A stretch of 58,299 bases of DNA from Lachnospiraceae bacterium (GTDB lineage Bacteria > Bacillota > Clostridia > Lachnospirales > Lachnospiraceae): the NCBI GenBank assembly GCA_015057435.1, contig SVEJ01000016.1, positions 1 to 58,299 of the forward strand, written 5' to 3'. Position 1 is the first letter of the stretch. The number at the start of each line of letters is the position of its first letter. Below are positions 8,813 to 18,853 of the stretch, in pieces. The notes under the pieces are model-generated. The model did not search any database. It had not been told where the DNA came from and saw nothing but the letters and a program-made list of their open reading frames with translations. Made by a program: the position numbers and the translations under genes.

Positions 8813-11800
8813 ATGAGAGATTTTGAAATTCGAGTGGGGAAAACGACAAGACGAAGATTGCTGGCATGGTTTCTCTGTTTTTGCATGGTGCTAAGTACAG
8901 TTGATGTGACAGCATTGGCAACAGGAGTAGCTAAGGCGGCAGAAGAAGTGGCAACAGTGGTGCCGGATGGGTTGTCGGATGGAGTCTATACTTCATCGGA
9001 TTTGGCACCGGAGGAAGGAGTAGACTTTGGGTTCTTTAGGGTGTCGCCTGAAAATTATTATGTATCAGAAGGGGAGAGTGTAACATTTGCGGTATATGCT
9101 TGGAGTAAGAGCAACGAAGTAACGTATACATGGAAGAATAACAGTGGGATTTTGGCAGAAGGAACGGATACATATACGATAGATGCTGTTACAGCAAGTG
9201 ATTATGATGATCATTACATATGTGCTGTTTCTGATGGGAATAGGACTAGAACATTTTCTTTTGATATATTCAGAAAAGAAGGATTAAAAATCACCGTTAG
9301 TGGTGAAAGTGAATTGTCATATGGTGAAACGGGAACTTATGTAGCAGAAACATATGACACAACGAATAGTGGAGAACCTATAACCTATCAGTGGTATTTT
9401 TGGGAAGATAATGAATATGTGTTAGTAGAGGGTGCAACCGCTGCAGAATATTCGCATGATTTTACAGGAAACACTGATATTAAGTGTGAAGCGAAATGTG
9501 GAGACATGGCGGCAACGGCAGTTTGCACAGTGACCGAGAAGGAATTTGTTTCTGATTATATCCCTGATATGATTGTGAAATATGTTGAGGCAGGAGATGA
9601 TATAGAGTTAGAGACAACCATGGATAGTGCATTTACAGATGATATGCAAAAGCACGTAACTTATGTATGGAAGGATGACATGACTGGTGAAGTGGTTGGA
9701 ACTGGAAAAACTCTTGTTTTGGAAGATATACAGGATTCAACGTCCTATATGGTTGAGGCTTATTTGTCGTCAACCACGGTTCCACTTTTTACGCAGTGGA
9801 TTAATGTGACTGTTGTAGCAGGAGGTTGTTCGGTTTCCATCATTAATAGCGGTGTTAATGCACTTGGCTATTCTTATGGTTTGTATATGGATTATGTGAT
9901 TGCAGACAAATACAAGGGTACAGAGAGCTATCAATGGTCTAGGTGGAGTGGTGATACGATGGACTACATAGATATCGAAGGAGAAACAGCAAGCACCTTG
10001 ACATTTGACAGCCTGCAGGAATCTGACTATGGAAACTATCGTTGTACCCTTTCTTATGGAGAGGGACAGGAATGTATGATAGATTGTGCGTTGGAGCCTA
10101 CTCGTTATGCTTTGACACAGTCATTGTACTGGGCTGAATTAGGGGATGAACAGATTCTAGAGCCAAATTTGTTTGATACAGACGATGAAGGGGTTACTTA
10201 CGAATGGTATTCAAGTAATGGTGAAACAGGTGTGCTTGGAACAGATCGTATTTTCAAAGTTGAACTGACAGCTGATAATTTTTCAAATCAATATTACTGT
10301 GTTATGAAAAAAGGTACAAGTACATATGAAACAAATATGTCTTCTACGATAGGGATGATGTTGGATCAAGCGATGATATATGATCAATATCCGGTTTATA
10401 GAGTAGATTGGAATTTGCAAGATGCGGTTGTTCTTTCCGGAGAGATGACGAATGCAACATATCAGTGGTACTGTTACGATAGTTATGGACAAAGAGTAGA
10501 TTTGGAATGTGATGAAAGTACATATGTAGTAACCGAAGAGGATTACAAGCTTGACAATATTTTTAATTGTGAACAAGAAGTTTACATTGATGGAATGAAG
10601 GTAGCAACCTACTATCATTCGATTGAATCAGCCGAAACACTAGTAATTGGAGATGTTAGTCATATGCTAGCTCCGGTCCCGGTGAAAAATGGAGAGTTTG
10701 CAGAGCTCAAGGCACCAAAGGTAGATTCATGCTATGATATCACTTACCAATGGTTTGTGATGCAATACGACGAGGCGGATGGCATGAGCAAGGATATTGC
10801 ATTAGAAGGTGAAACGAATGATACACTTTTGGTGGGCAATATTTCACAATGCACACATTATGGTGTCCGCGTTTCAGATGGAAATAAGGAAAGTCAAATT
10901 TTCTATTATATGGTAGAGCCAGAGAATAAAAATGATCTTAATGCGTGGATAGACGAATATTATTGGACTTATCCAGGTGCAGAGAATGTTACTTTGTCAC
11001 TGCAAAATGTACAAGAGGGTTATACTTATCAGTGGAAAAAAGCAACTGTTGTAGATGGTGAGACGGTTTATAAGGATATTGATGGAGCAACGAATCAGAC
11101 ATACATCATTGAAAAAGTGACAGAGGATACATTTGGAGACTATCAATGTGTGGTTTCTTCTGGCAATGAAAGTATGACGGCTATGGTATCTGTATGTTGG
11201 TCTCCAAGAATAGTCGGAGATGAAAGACTGAGTGATGAACCGGAGTACAACGTAGTAAGCCAATTAGGTGAAAGTTATAGTGTTGCCATTGAAGAATATG
11301 ATGAGAGTTTAGGTGTTACATATCAGTGGTATGCATATAATGACGAGGATGGATGGGTTGAGTTAGAAGGTAAAACCACCAATGTATTACAGCAATCAAT
11401 TGCATCATATGATGATTTTGGTGATAAAAAATGTGTGCTTCAGTATGGTGAAATGGAAGAGACCATATATGTATATGTACGAGGTAGGGACGGATTATTA
11501 TTGACCGCATGGTTGCCTAGTACACGTGAGCATTATAAGACAGTGACAGTACCGATGGATGAAAGCTACACAATGGAAGTTTGTTTCTATAACGAAGGTG
11601 TTGATTATGACATAGTATGGAAAAAATGCATCGGTACGGATGAGCATGGCAATTATGTATATGAACTTATTGAAAATGCAACTGGTGAATCATTAACCCT
11701 TAATGTAAATGAATTAGGGGATTATAGTACCTATGTTTGTGAGATAACAAGAAATGGCTATTTGTGGGATGAGTTTGAATATCATATTTGTGGTGATGCT

Positions 11801-13438
11801 GCCGTAACTGGGGTGGATATCTTGTTTGAAGATATAGAAGTTTTGGAAGGAGACTTGATACGCTTAACAGCTGACGTTTCACCGATTAACGCACAGAACA
11901 AACGACTTGTTTGGACTAGTGATGACGAATCCGTTGCTGTTGTAGTGAATGAAAGAGGTATGATTGACGCTGTAGGAGAAGGAACTGCTACATTGACGGC
12001 TACTACGGTAGAGGGTGGATTTGTTGATACTTGTACTTTTACTGTTGTAACAGAAGCTGGTGATCCAGGTGAACATGAGCATATGTATGGTTCGCCTGAA
12101 GCTGTCGTAGAAGGTTCTTGTACAGAGGATCGCGTGGAAAGATGCTATTGTATGGTGGCTGGTTGTGATGAATATATTGAAGATACTATTTCATCACCAG
12201 GTCATACATGGAGTGATTGGAAAGTGGAAACTGCTGCAAGCTGTGCAGTGAATGGAAAAGAAGTAAGAACATGTACAGTAGACGGTTGTAATGGTACAGA
12301 AAGTCGTCCGATAGCAGCGCCGGGTCACACATGGGGTGATTGGAAGATGACAATAGCGCCAACTTGTACTACTGCTGGACGCGAAGTAAGAACATGTACA
12401 GTAGATGGATGTGGTACACAACAGGGTCGGGATATTGCAGCTAAGGGTCATACACCAGATAATGGGACTGTGACGAAGGTGGCTACTCGTACTGAGAATG
12501 GTGCAAAGGAGTATCACTGTACTGTATGTAAAGCGTTACTTAGAACAGAAGTGATTCCAATGATTGTCCCAGATAAGGATGAGGTTGTACAAGATAAGGA
12601 GACAAAGGACAAATTTACAGTTACGGAAAATGAAAATGGTACCGTAGAAGTGGAGTATACTGAACCTGCAGATAAGAAGGATACAAAGGTTGAAGTCCCA
12701 GAGACCATTACCACACCAGATGGAAACGTATGCAAAGTTACTTCTGTAGCAGAAGATGCATTTAAGGGCAACAAGTCTGTAAAGGAAGTTAAGATTGGTG
12801 AAAATGTAACCGAAATCGGAAAAGATGCATTTAATGGCTGTAAGAACTTGACGAAGGTTACAATTGGTGGAAATGTAAAAGAAATTGGAGATGGGGCATT
12901 CAAGAACTGTTCTAAGGTGAAGAATGTTAAGATTCCTTCTAGCGTAGAAAAAGTAGGAGATAACGCATTCAGCGGCTGTAAGAGTGCAACAAGCATTACC
13001 ATCGGAAAGAATGTAAAAGAGATAGGCGACAATGCTTTTAAGAATTGTAGCAAGGTTAAGAAAATTACAATTCCAGCAAAGACAGAAAAAGTAGGAGATA
13101 ATGCATTTAACGGCTGTAAGGGTGCAACCAAGATTACTATCGGAAAGAATGTAAAGGAAATAGGTGACAATGCGTTCAAGAATTGTGACAAGGTGACATC
13201 CATTACTGTTCCAAGTAAGGTTGAGAAACTAGGTAAAAATGCATTTGATAGTTGTAACAAATTGAAAACACTTACAATCAAGAGCAAGAACTTGAACTCT
13301 GATAATGTGGAGAAGAAAGCTTTTGCAGGTGTGAAGAAAAACACAACAATCAAAGTTCCTAAGAAAAAACTAAATGATTACAAGAAATTGTTTAAGAAAA
13401 AAGGCTTAAATAAAAAAGTAAAGATAAAAGGAGTTTAA
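8813..13438 (+). CDS. Giant secreted BspA/Ig-like surface protein
   Basis: The start at 8813 lies six bases after AGGAGG; an ATG at 8798 overlaps the ribosome site. The 1541-residue product has a signal peptide (RRRLLAWFLCFCMVLST...) and then about nine Ig-like repeats of ~100 residues, each with a YQW or YTW core and a Y.C strand. A Big2 domain follows (VLEGDLIRLTADVSPINAQNKRLVWTSDD). Next come cysteine-containing modules marked GHTWSDW/GHTWGDW and RTCTVDGC, then BspA-type leucine-rich repeats (EIGDNAFKNC, KVGDNAFSGC). It ends in a lysine-rich tail and has no LPXTG sorting signal, so attachment may use the basic tail or another domain. Likely an adhesin or glycan-binding surface protein; ligand unknown. 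Confidence 0.85.
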   Translation: MRDFEIRVGKTTRRRLLAWFLCFCMVLSTVDVTALATGVAKAAEEVATVVPDGLSDGVYTSSDLAPEEGVDFGFFRVSPENYYVSEGESVTFAVYAWSKSNEVTYTWKNNSGILAEGTDTYTIDAVTASDYDDHYICAVSDGNRTRTFSFDIFRKEGLKITVSGESELSYGETGTYVAETYDTTNSGEPITYQWYFWEDNEYVLVEGATAAEYSHDFTGNTDIKCEAKCGDMAATAVCTVTEKEFVSDYIPDMIVKYVEAGDDIELETTMDSAFTDDMQKHVTYVWKDDMTGEVVGTGKTLVLEDIQDSTSYMVEAYLSSTTVPLFTQWINVTVVAGGCSVSIINSGVNALGYSYGLYMDYVIADKYKGTESYQWSRWSGDTMDYIDIEGETASTLTFDSLQESDYGNYRCTLSYGEGQECMIDCALEPTRYALTQSLYWAELGDEQILEPNLFDTDDEGVTYEWYSSNGETGVLGTDRIFKVELTADNFSNQYYCVMKKGTSTYETNMSSTIGMMLDQAMIYDQYPVYRVDWNLQDAVVLSGEMTNATYQWYCYDSYGQRVDLECDESTYVVTEEDYKLDNIFNCEQEVYIDGMKVATYYHSIESAETLVIGDVSHMLAPVPVKNGEFAELKAPKVDSCYDITYQWFVMQYDEADGMSKDIALEGETNDTLLVGNISQCTHYGVRVSDGNKESQIFYYMVEPENKNDLNAWIDEYYWTYPGAENVTLSLQNVQEGYTYQWKKATVVDGETVYKDIDGATNQTYIIEKVTEDTFGDYQCVVSSGNESMTAMVSVCWSPRIVGDERLSDEPEYNVVSQLGESYSVAIEEYDESLGVTYQWYAYNDEDGWVELEGKTTNVLQQSIASYDDFGDKKCVLQYGEMEETIYVYVRGRDGLLLTAWLPSTREHYKTVTVPMDESYTMEVCFYNEGVDYDIVWKKCIGTDEHGNYVYELIENATGESLTLNVNELGDYSTYVCEITRNGYLWDEFEYHICGDAAVTGVDILFEDIEVLEGDLIRLTADVSPINAQNKRLVWTSDDESVAVVVNERGMIDAVGEGTATLTATTVEGGFVDTCTFTVVTEAGDPGEHEHMYGSPEAVVEGSCTEDRVERCYCMVAGCDEYIEDTISSPGHTWSDWKVETAASCAVNGKEVRTCTVDGCNGTESRPIAAPGHTWGDWKMTIAPTCTTAGREVRTCTVDGCGTQQGRDIAAKGHTPDNGTVTKVATRTENGAKEYHCTVCKALLRTEVIPMIVPDKDEVVQDKETKDKFTVTENENGTVEVEYTEPADKKDTKVEVPETITTPDGNVCKVTSVAEDAFKGNKSVKEVKIGENVTEIGKDAFNGCKNLTKVTIGGNVKEIGDGAFKNCSKVKNVKIPSSVEKVGDNAFSGCKSATSITIGKNVKEIGDNAFKNCSKVKKITIPAKTEKVGDNAFNGCKGATKITIGKNVKEIGDNAFKNCDKVTSITVPSKVEKLGKNAFDSCNKLKTLTIKSKNLNSDNVEKKAFAGVKKNTTIKVPKKKLNDYKKLFKKKGLNKKVKIKGV
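12750..13300 (+). repeat. Internal 138-bp coding repeats (BspA-type LRR)
   Basis: The leucine-rich repeat region is built from paired ~23-residue units. At DNA level the pair repeats with a 138-bp period: the segment near 13011-13062 recurs at 13149-13200 with few changes. Such near-identical in-frame repeats can expand or contract by recombination and change protein length. Confidence 0.7.
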
Positions 13439-13445
13439 TGATGAG

Positions 13446-13476
13446 TGGCAGAGACGAATGTCTCTGCCATTTCTTT
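13446..13476 (+). terminator. Rho-independent terminator
   Basis: A 10-bp stem TGGCAGAGAC (13446-13455) and GTCTCTGCCA (13460-13469) encloses a GAAT loop and is followed by TTTCTTT. It closes transcription of the surface-protein gene, so the downstream jetB-jetC pair should have its own promoter in 13477-13563. Confidence 0.85.
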
Positions 13477-13563
13477 ATGTAATGAATGCTTTTGGACTTG
13501 CCCTTTTTCTGTATTTGTGGGAAAATAAAAGATGGCGTAAAAATAGAAGAAGAGGGTAACTCC

Positions 13564-14292
13564 ATGGAAATGAAAAACTTAGAAAAAGCAATGGACATAT
13601 ACGCAAAGCTTGTGACAGGTGAAGAAATTAAGCGTGGCGGTGCCAACGGTAGTCTGTATGATGATTACTACGGCAATGCGGAAGTGTATGAAATTGTTGG
13701 AATGATGTTAAAAAAATTGAATCTGAATCTATATGAGTATAAGGAGAGCCTGTTCTTGTCTGCGGGAGAAGGCAACAGAATTTTTGGGTATACAAATGAG
13801 GAATTAAAGAAAAGCATGGGTCTTCGTTACAACAGAGAATTGTATCTATGCTATTTCATTATGTATGAGATATTGTTGTCATTTTATTCCGATTCGGCAT
13901 CCTATCAGTTCAAGGAATACATTAAGATTGAGGATGTGATGGAAGAGGTGACAAAAGCACTTTCGGTATTCAGCAAAGAGATTGCTGTCTATGACTTGAA
14001 TGAAGAGAATCAGGAGAGTTTTCAAGCAGTTGCGCTTTTGTGGGATGAACTTCCTGCAAGTACAGGAGAGAACCAAGAAGACATTAAGGCGTCGCGTGCA
14101 TCGAAAGCAAGTTTTGTGAAGCTGACATTTAACTTCCTTGTTGGAGAGAATCTGTTTGTGGAAGTTAGTAAGCGATATTATCCGACCGGACGTTTTCAAG
14201 CAATCGTGGAGCATTATTTTGAAGAGTACCGTGGACAGATTTATGAGAGTTTGTCCAATATGAAATCAGAGGAAGAATCACTTGGTGAATAG
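13564..14292 (+). CDS. jetB: JetB/MukE-like protein (DUF6063 type)
   Basis: A 242-residue protein (start at 13564; an in-frame start at 13486 lacks a ribosome site). It has the size and helical character of MukE/JetB proteins, which bind the kleisin and the SMC heads, and ends 27 bases before an SMC-like gene, the fixed order of these systems. The motif RYNRELYLCYFIMYEILLSFYSDS sits mid-protein and VKLTFNFLVGENLFVE near the C-terminus. Recognition rests on context as much as sequence; I assign it to the DUF6063 group that accompanies JetA (DUF5716). Confidence 0.68.
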   Translation: MEMKNLEKAMDIYAKLVTGEEIKRGGANGSLYDDYYGNAEVYEIVGMMLKKLNLNLYEYKESLFLSAGEGNRIFGYTNEELKKSMGLRYNRELYLCYFIMYEILLSFYSDSASYQFKEYIKIEDVMEEVTKALSVFSKEIAVYDLNEENQESFQAVALLWDELPASTGENQEDIKASRASKASFVKLTFNFLVGENLFVEVSKRYYPTGRFQAIVEHYFEEYRGQIYESLSNMKSEEESLGE

Positions 14293-14319
14293 CAAGTGTA
14301 GTAAGTAGAGGTTACAGAA

Positions 14320-17300
14320 ATGCCAAATATTAATCGAATTCGAGTAAATAACGTAAAATACAATTTCGGAACGCAAGGCTACGACGATTTTTCTATGCGT
14401 ATGTACGGAAAGAATACATTATACGACCTGGCCAATGGTGGTGGTAAAAGTGTGCTTATGTTGCTTTTGTTGCAGAACCTGATTCCGAATTGTACGTTAG
14501 ATGAGAAACAGCCAATCGAAAAATTGTTCCGCAACGGTGGTGGTAACACAACCATTCATTCTCTCGTGGAGTGGAAGCTGGATGACAAGGATATCAAAGA
14601 AGGGTTCCGTTATATGACTACGGGATTTTGCGCGAGAAAGGCAAAGGATGCTGATGCGTCAGATAGTGGCCAGATGGCGCTTTTGGATGAACAGGGTATT
14701 GCGGAGAATGAGGACGGAGGAACAGAAGGTGCGTCTAAGGGACTTGGCAAAGACAGCGCATCCATCGAATACTTTAATTATTGTATTTTTTACAGAGATT
14801 ACAATGAGAATGATATCGTGAATCTTCCTTTGCAAAACAGCAAAGAGAGGATTACTTATAGTGGGCTTAAGAATTATCTGAAGGATTTGGCAAGAAAGAA
14901 TTATAACCTAAAGGTATTTGTGTTTGAACGTAAGGGTGAATACCAGCGTTTTATCAGTAAGTATGGTTTGTTTGAAAGTCAGTGGGAGATTATTCGAGGT
15001 ATCAATAAAACAGAAGGTCATGTTCGTACTTATTTTGAAACACACTACAAGACGACCCGTAAGGTAGTAGAAGACTTATTGATTGAAGAGATTATCGAAA
15101 AGGCGTTTCTTGTTAAGACGGAGCAAAATGATGTCAATGAAGATATGGCTAAGACGCTCTTAGATATCAAGGATAAGTTGGTAGAGCTTTCTAAGAAAAA
15201 GAGCGAGATTGCCAATTTTGATAAAGAAACAGAGCTTATGCATCTTCTTGAGGGAAGGGTTTCTAACTTCCTTACACTTTATGAAGAAAAGGATCAGGTT
15301 GTCGGAACGCTTGCTGATATCTATGTGACAGGTGAGAACCTGATGAAAGAGGGCGAAGAAGAAATTGCCCGAATGGAAGAGAAGAAAATTGCATACGAGC
15401 AGCGTTTGCATGAAGAAAGAAAGCGTATTGAAGGTCTGAAGATTGTAAAGGATCAGTATGATCTTGAAGATGTGAAAAAGGATCTTGATACATTGAAGGC
15501 ACACGTGGAGAGAGCTGAAAAAGAGTTGACTGATGCTAAGGTTGAGTTAGATCTTAAGGAGAGTGTCAATGACTATATCCGTTATATTCGTGATAAGGCA
15601 CAGATGGAAGAAAACCAGGCGATGATAGATGCTTCTCAGAGTGCGAATACAGATCAGTTGGAGAGATTGCATCAATATGCTTATACGAAAAAGCAGATGG
15701 ATGATGCAAAGCTTTTGGATGTAAGAAAACGTCTGGAAGAGAGAGAAGGGCAATTAGAGCAAGAAAGAGTACAGCTAGAACGTCTTACGCATGTATACGA
15801 AGAGGGTTCGATTTCTCTTGCTGTTGCGAAGAGTCACAGAGAACAGTTGACAGAAGAGTATCGCGTGCGTATGGAAGAAATCGGCGCAGTTCGAAAAGAA
15901 ATATCAATTCTTGTCTTAAGTGACCTGAAGGAATTAATGGAGACACTTCGCGAGGAAGAAAGCGATCTGACTGCAAAATATTCAGATGCGCAGGCATCGT
16001 ATATGGCAGATTTGGAGAATCTGAAGCAAAAAGAAAAAGAACTGTTTGTAGAACAACAAAGTCACAAAGCGTTACAGACGGAATTAGAAAATGTTTCGAA
16101 AAAACATGAAGAGTATACAGTGAATAAGGACCGTCTTAAGAAAATGGTACAGATCTATGGCGTGAAAGAAATGTCAGATTTGTATGAGACAATCAAAAAG
16201 AGAGCGTTCGCTCAGAAGGTTTTGGTAGATAGTATTGAAAAAAGAATTGCACAGATAGAACGACATCTGGAACAGGTGAAGGAAGGACGTATTCTTGAAG
16301 AATCGGAAGGCGTTACCAAGGTGAAGGATTATCTTGAAAGCCGTCACGGTGATTTTGCACTTTCCGGTGTGGATTACCTGTCTGCTTTGCCAAAGGCGAA
16401 CAGAGAGGAGCTGCTTTCCCGTTTTCCTCATCTGCCATACGGTGTTGTGACGAAGCAGTTTGAACTTGTAAAAGAAGATGAGAGAATCGGAACAATTGAT
16501 CTGAAAAATCAGGCAGTTCCAATCTATGACCAGACGATGTTGGAGTCACCGTATGTTCCGACAGAACAGGAAGGTGTGTTGCTGATTGCGAAGGATAAGA
16601 GTATCTTCTTAGAGGAAGATGCGCTTGCGATGGAAGCGACGAGACTTGAGAGAAAGTTAGCTGAAGTAAAAGATGAGTTAGAGCGTGCCAAGGAATTAGA
16701 AGCGACTTATGATGAGGACTTGGATTATACGGCGAAGCTGACGGATGCAGCATTTATGAATGCTGAAAAGGAGATGCAAGCCGGAAAGGAAGCACTGCTT
16801 GAGGCAGAAAGAAAAATTGAGAGTCTCAAAAAAGAGATGGAACGCATCAAGGATCATGGCGAGAAGATGAAAGAGGATGCTAACCGGTTTTCTGAGACGC
16901 TTGCCACGAACCAAAAAGAACAGATTAAGCTTGCGGGAATTGAAGCCAAAAGCGATCTTGCAGACGATACGAAGAAACGTCTCGATTATTACGATGGAGA
17001 GGTTCGTAGATTAGATAAAGAAACAACGCAGGTTGCTTCGGAAAAAGATGCGGCAGCACTTAGATGCAGTGAGCTTGAAGGACAGATTGCGCATATGAAA
17101 GAGCAGATTGCCACTGTGCTTTCTGATTGGGAGACAATCTACAAGGATTACTATGTAGAGGGTAATTTGACCGCGGTTGATATTTCTGAGGAGAAGTTAA
17201 AGGCAGAATTCCTGGCTGCGAAAGCAGTTGTAGAACAAGCTACGATTGTATTAGAAGATAAGAAACAGTTGATTGCCACTTTGCAAGAGAGTATGCAGAG

Positions 17301-18810
17301 GGGACTTCGTATTATTGAACGAAGAAAGATTGCAATTGAAACGCTGGAGCAATTGAGATTGTCGGATGAGTTGCACCCGGTTGATGAGGAGTTGATTAAT
17401 CGTCTGGGTATGCATATGTCGCAGTTGTCAGTTCGTTGCGATCAGCTAAGTTCTGATTATAAGAAAAAAGAGCATGAAGCAACAAGAATAGAAGGTCGTA
17501 TTGAACAGGCGATGCAGGCGATGAAGGAGCGATTCGGAGAACTTGCTTACGAGGAGATGGATACCGGCATCAGCAAAGAAGAAGCATTGCAGGCAATTGC
17601 TGAGGGTGACAGAATTTTACGAGGCCTTCAGGATGAGATGAAGAATTTCCAGAAGGAGTATCAGCAATATGTGAAGAATAATAGTGTTATTATTGATCTT
17701 TATAAGGATGTAAAACGTATTGTTGAAAGTGAAGGTCTGAATGTAGAACAAGCGAATGTGCTGATGCGCGAGCAGAACGAGATTCGCGAGATTTTTGAAG
17801 AGAGTCTTATGTTCTACGATAAGATTAATAAAGCGATGGCACGTGCAAAGCAGGAGCTTATGAATTATAAGACGCAGACGGCGAATACATTCTTTGCTAT
17901 GGGAGCCTATGAGCTTTCTGATTCCATTAAGGATGATGTCGAGATTCCTGAGACATATGCGGATGCGAAAGCGTTGCTTTCTAACATACGTGAGATGATT
18001 TCTTATATTGCATTAGAGAAGGAACGTGTAGAACAAGGCATTGAAGATATGGAAGCAATCAAGAATAATTTCGAGAATCAGTGTATTGAGCGATGCAAGG
18101 ATGTTCGTACAGAGCTTGATAAGTTGCCGAAGCTTTCACGTATTCAGTTAGACGGTGAAATGATACAGATGGTGAATCTCACGATTCCATATGTTAAGGA
18201 TGAGTTCATCAAGCAGAGAATGTCTGATTATATTGATGAAGTGGTCAATGGTGCAGATCAGTTCAGGGATAACAATGACCGAATCAAATACATGAAGAAT
18301 CGACTGCTTTTAAAGAAACTGTTTGGCGTTATGGTGACGGATATGAATGCCATTAAGCTGAAGCTATATAAGAGAGAGCGTATGAAAGAGCAGAGCCGTT
18401 ATCTTCGCTATGAGGAAGCGGTTGGTAGTACGGGACAGTCGCAAGGTATTTATATTCAGTTCTTAGTATCCATTATTAATTATATATCCGGTATGTATGC
18501 ACCGGAAGCGGAAGCAAGTGATCTGAAAAAGGTAATCTTTATTGATAATCCGTTCGGTGCGGCGAAGGATATCTATATCTGGGAACCGATTTTTGCATTG
18601 CTTAAGACGAATAATGTCCAGTTGATTGTACCTGCACGTGGTGCGACACCGGCAATTACGAATCGTTTTGATGTGAATTATATTCTTGGACAACAGTTGA
18701 TTGGCGGAAGACAGCAGACAGTTGTTGTAGACTATAGAAGTCAGGTTGCACAGGAAGAGATTGAATATGAGAATCTGGAATATAGCCAGGCGACATTTGA
18801 CTTTATCTGA
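14320..18810 (+). CDS. jetC: JetC/MukB-like SMC ATPase
   Basis: At 1496 residues this has the SMC plan: an N-terminal Walker A (LANGGGKSVL, near 37-46), two very long coiled-coil stretches (~270-660 and ~745-1180) around a compact hinge-like region (~660-745, YLSALPKANREELLSRFPHLPYGVV), and a C-terminal head with signature GSTGQSQ (from 1369) and Walker B KKVIFIDNPFG (Asp 1409). The residue after the Walker B Asp is Asn 1410, where most ABC ATPases have the catalytic Glu. I recall DNPF in related JetC-like proteins, so this may be a family trait. With JetA and JetB it should form a ring-shaped complex acting on DNA. The start has an AGAGG site nearby. Confidence 0.85.
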   Translation: MPNINRIRVNNVKYNFGTQGYDDFSMRMYGKNTLYDLANGGGKSVLMLLLLQNLIPNCTLDEKQPIEKLFRNGGGNTTIHSLVEWKLDDKDIKEGFRYMTTGFCARKAKDADASDSGQMALLDEQGIAENEDGGTEGASKGLGKDSASIEYFNYCIFYRDYNENDIVNLPLQNSKERITYSGLKNYLKDLARKNYNLKVFVFERKGEYQRFISKYGLFESQWEIIRGINKTEGHVRTYFETHYKTTRKVVEDLLIEEIIEKAFLVKTEQNDVNEDMAKTLLDIKDKLVELSKKKSEIANFDKETELMHLLEGRVSNFLTLYEEKDQVVGTLADIYVTGENLMKEGEEEIARMEEKKIAYEQRLHEERKRIEGLKIVKDQYDLEDVKKDLDTLKAHVERAEKELTDAKVELDLKESVNDYIRYIRDKAQMEENQAMIDASQSANTDQLERLHQYAYTKKQMDDAKLLDVRKRLEEREGQLEQERVQLERLTHVYEEGSISLAVAKSHREQLTEEYRVRMEEIGAVRKEISILVLSDLKELMETLREEESDLTAKYSDAQASYMADLENLKQKEKELFVEQQSHKALQTELENVSKKHEEYTVNKDRLKKMVQIYGVKEMSDLYETIKKRAFAQKVLVDSIEKRIAQIERHLEQVKEGRILEESEGVTKVKDYLESRHGDFALSGVDYLSALPKANREELLSRFPHLPYGVVTKQFELVKEDERIGTIDLKNQAVPIYDQTMLESPYVPTEQEGVLLIAKDKSIFLEEDALAMEATRLERKLAEVKDELERAKELEATYDEDLDYTAKLTDAAFMNAEKEMQAGKEALLEAERKIESLKKEMERIKDHGEKMKEDANRFSETLATNQKEQIKLAGIEAKSDLADDTKKRLDYYDGEVRRLDKETTQVASEKDAAALRCSELEGQIAHMKEQIATVLSDWETIYKDYYVEGNLTAVDISEEKLKAEFLAAKAVVEQATIVLEDKKQLIATLQESMQRGLRIIERRKIAIETLEQLRLSDELHPVDEELINRLGMHMSQLSVRCDQLSSDYKKKEHEATRIEGRIEQAMQAMKERFGELAYEEMDTGISKEEALQAIAEGDRILRGLQDEMKNFQKEYQQYVKNNSVIIDLYKDVKRIVESEGLNVEQANVLMREQNEIREIFEESLMFYDKINKAMARAKQELMNYKTQTANTFFAMGAYELSDSIKDDVEIPETYADAKALLSNIREMISYIALEKERVEQGIEDMEAIKNNFENQCIERCKDVRTELDKLPKLSRIQLDGEMIQMVNLTIPYVKDEFIKQRMSDYIDEVVNGADQFRDNNDRIKYMKNRLLLKKLFGVMVTDMNAIKLKLYKRERMKEQSRYLRYEEAVGSTGQSQGIYIQFLVSIINYISGMYAPEAEASDLKKVIFIDNPFGAAKDIYIWEPIFALLKTNNVQLIVPARGATPAITNRFDVNYILGQQLIGGRQQTVVVDYRSQVAQEEIEYENLEYSQATFDFI

Positions 18811-18853
18811 TGAAGCGAAGGTATGTTGACAAAAACACAAGGGAGGAATGTGT

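Noticed and set aside
12514-13353. A 279-codon minus-strand open frame opposite the leucine-rich repeats
   Set aside because: It is the shadow of the repetitive plus-strand gene; its repeats simply reflect the LRR codons.
13477-13563. Promoter for jetB
   Set aside because: One must exist after the terminator, but the only candidates (TTGCCC with AAAATA, 18-base spacer) are too weak to report.
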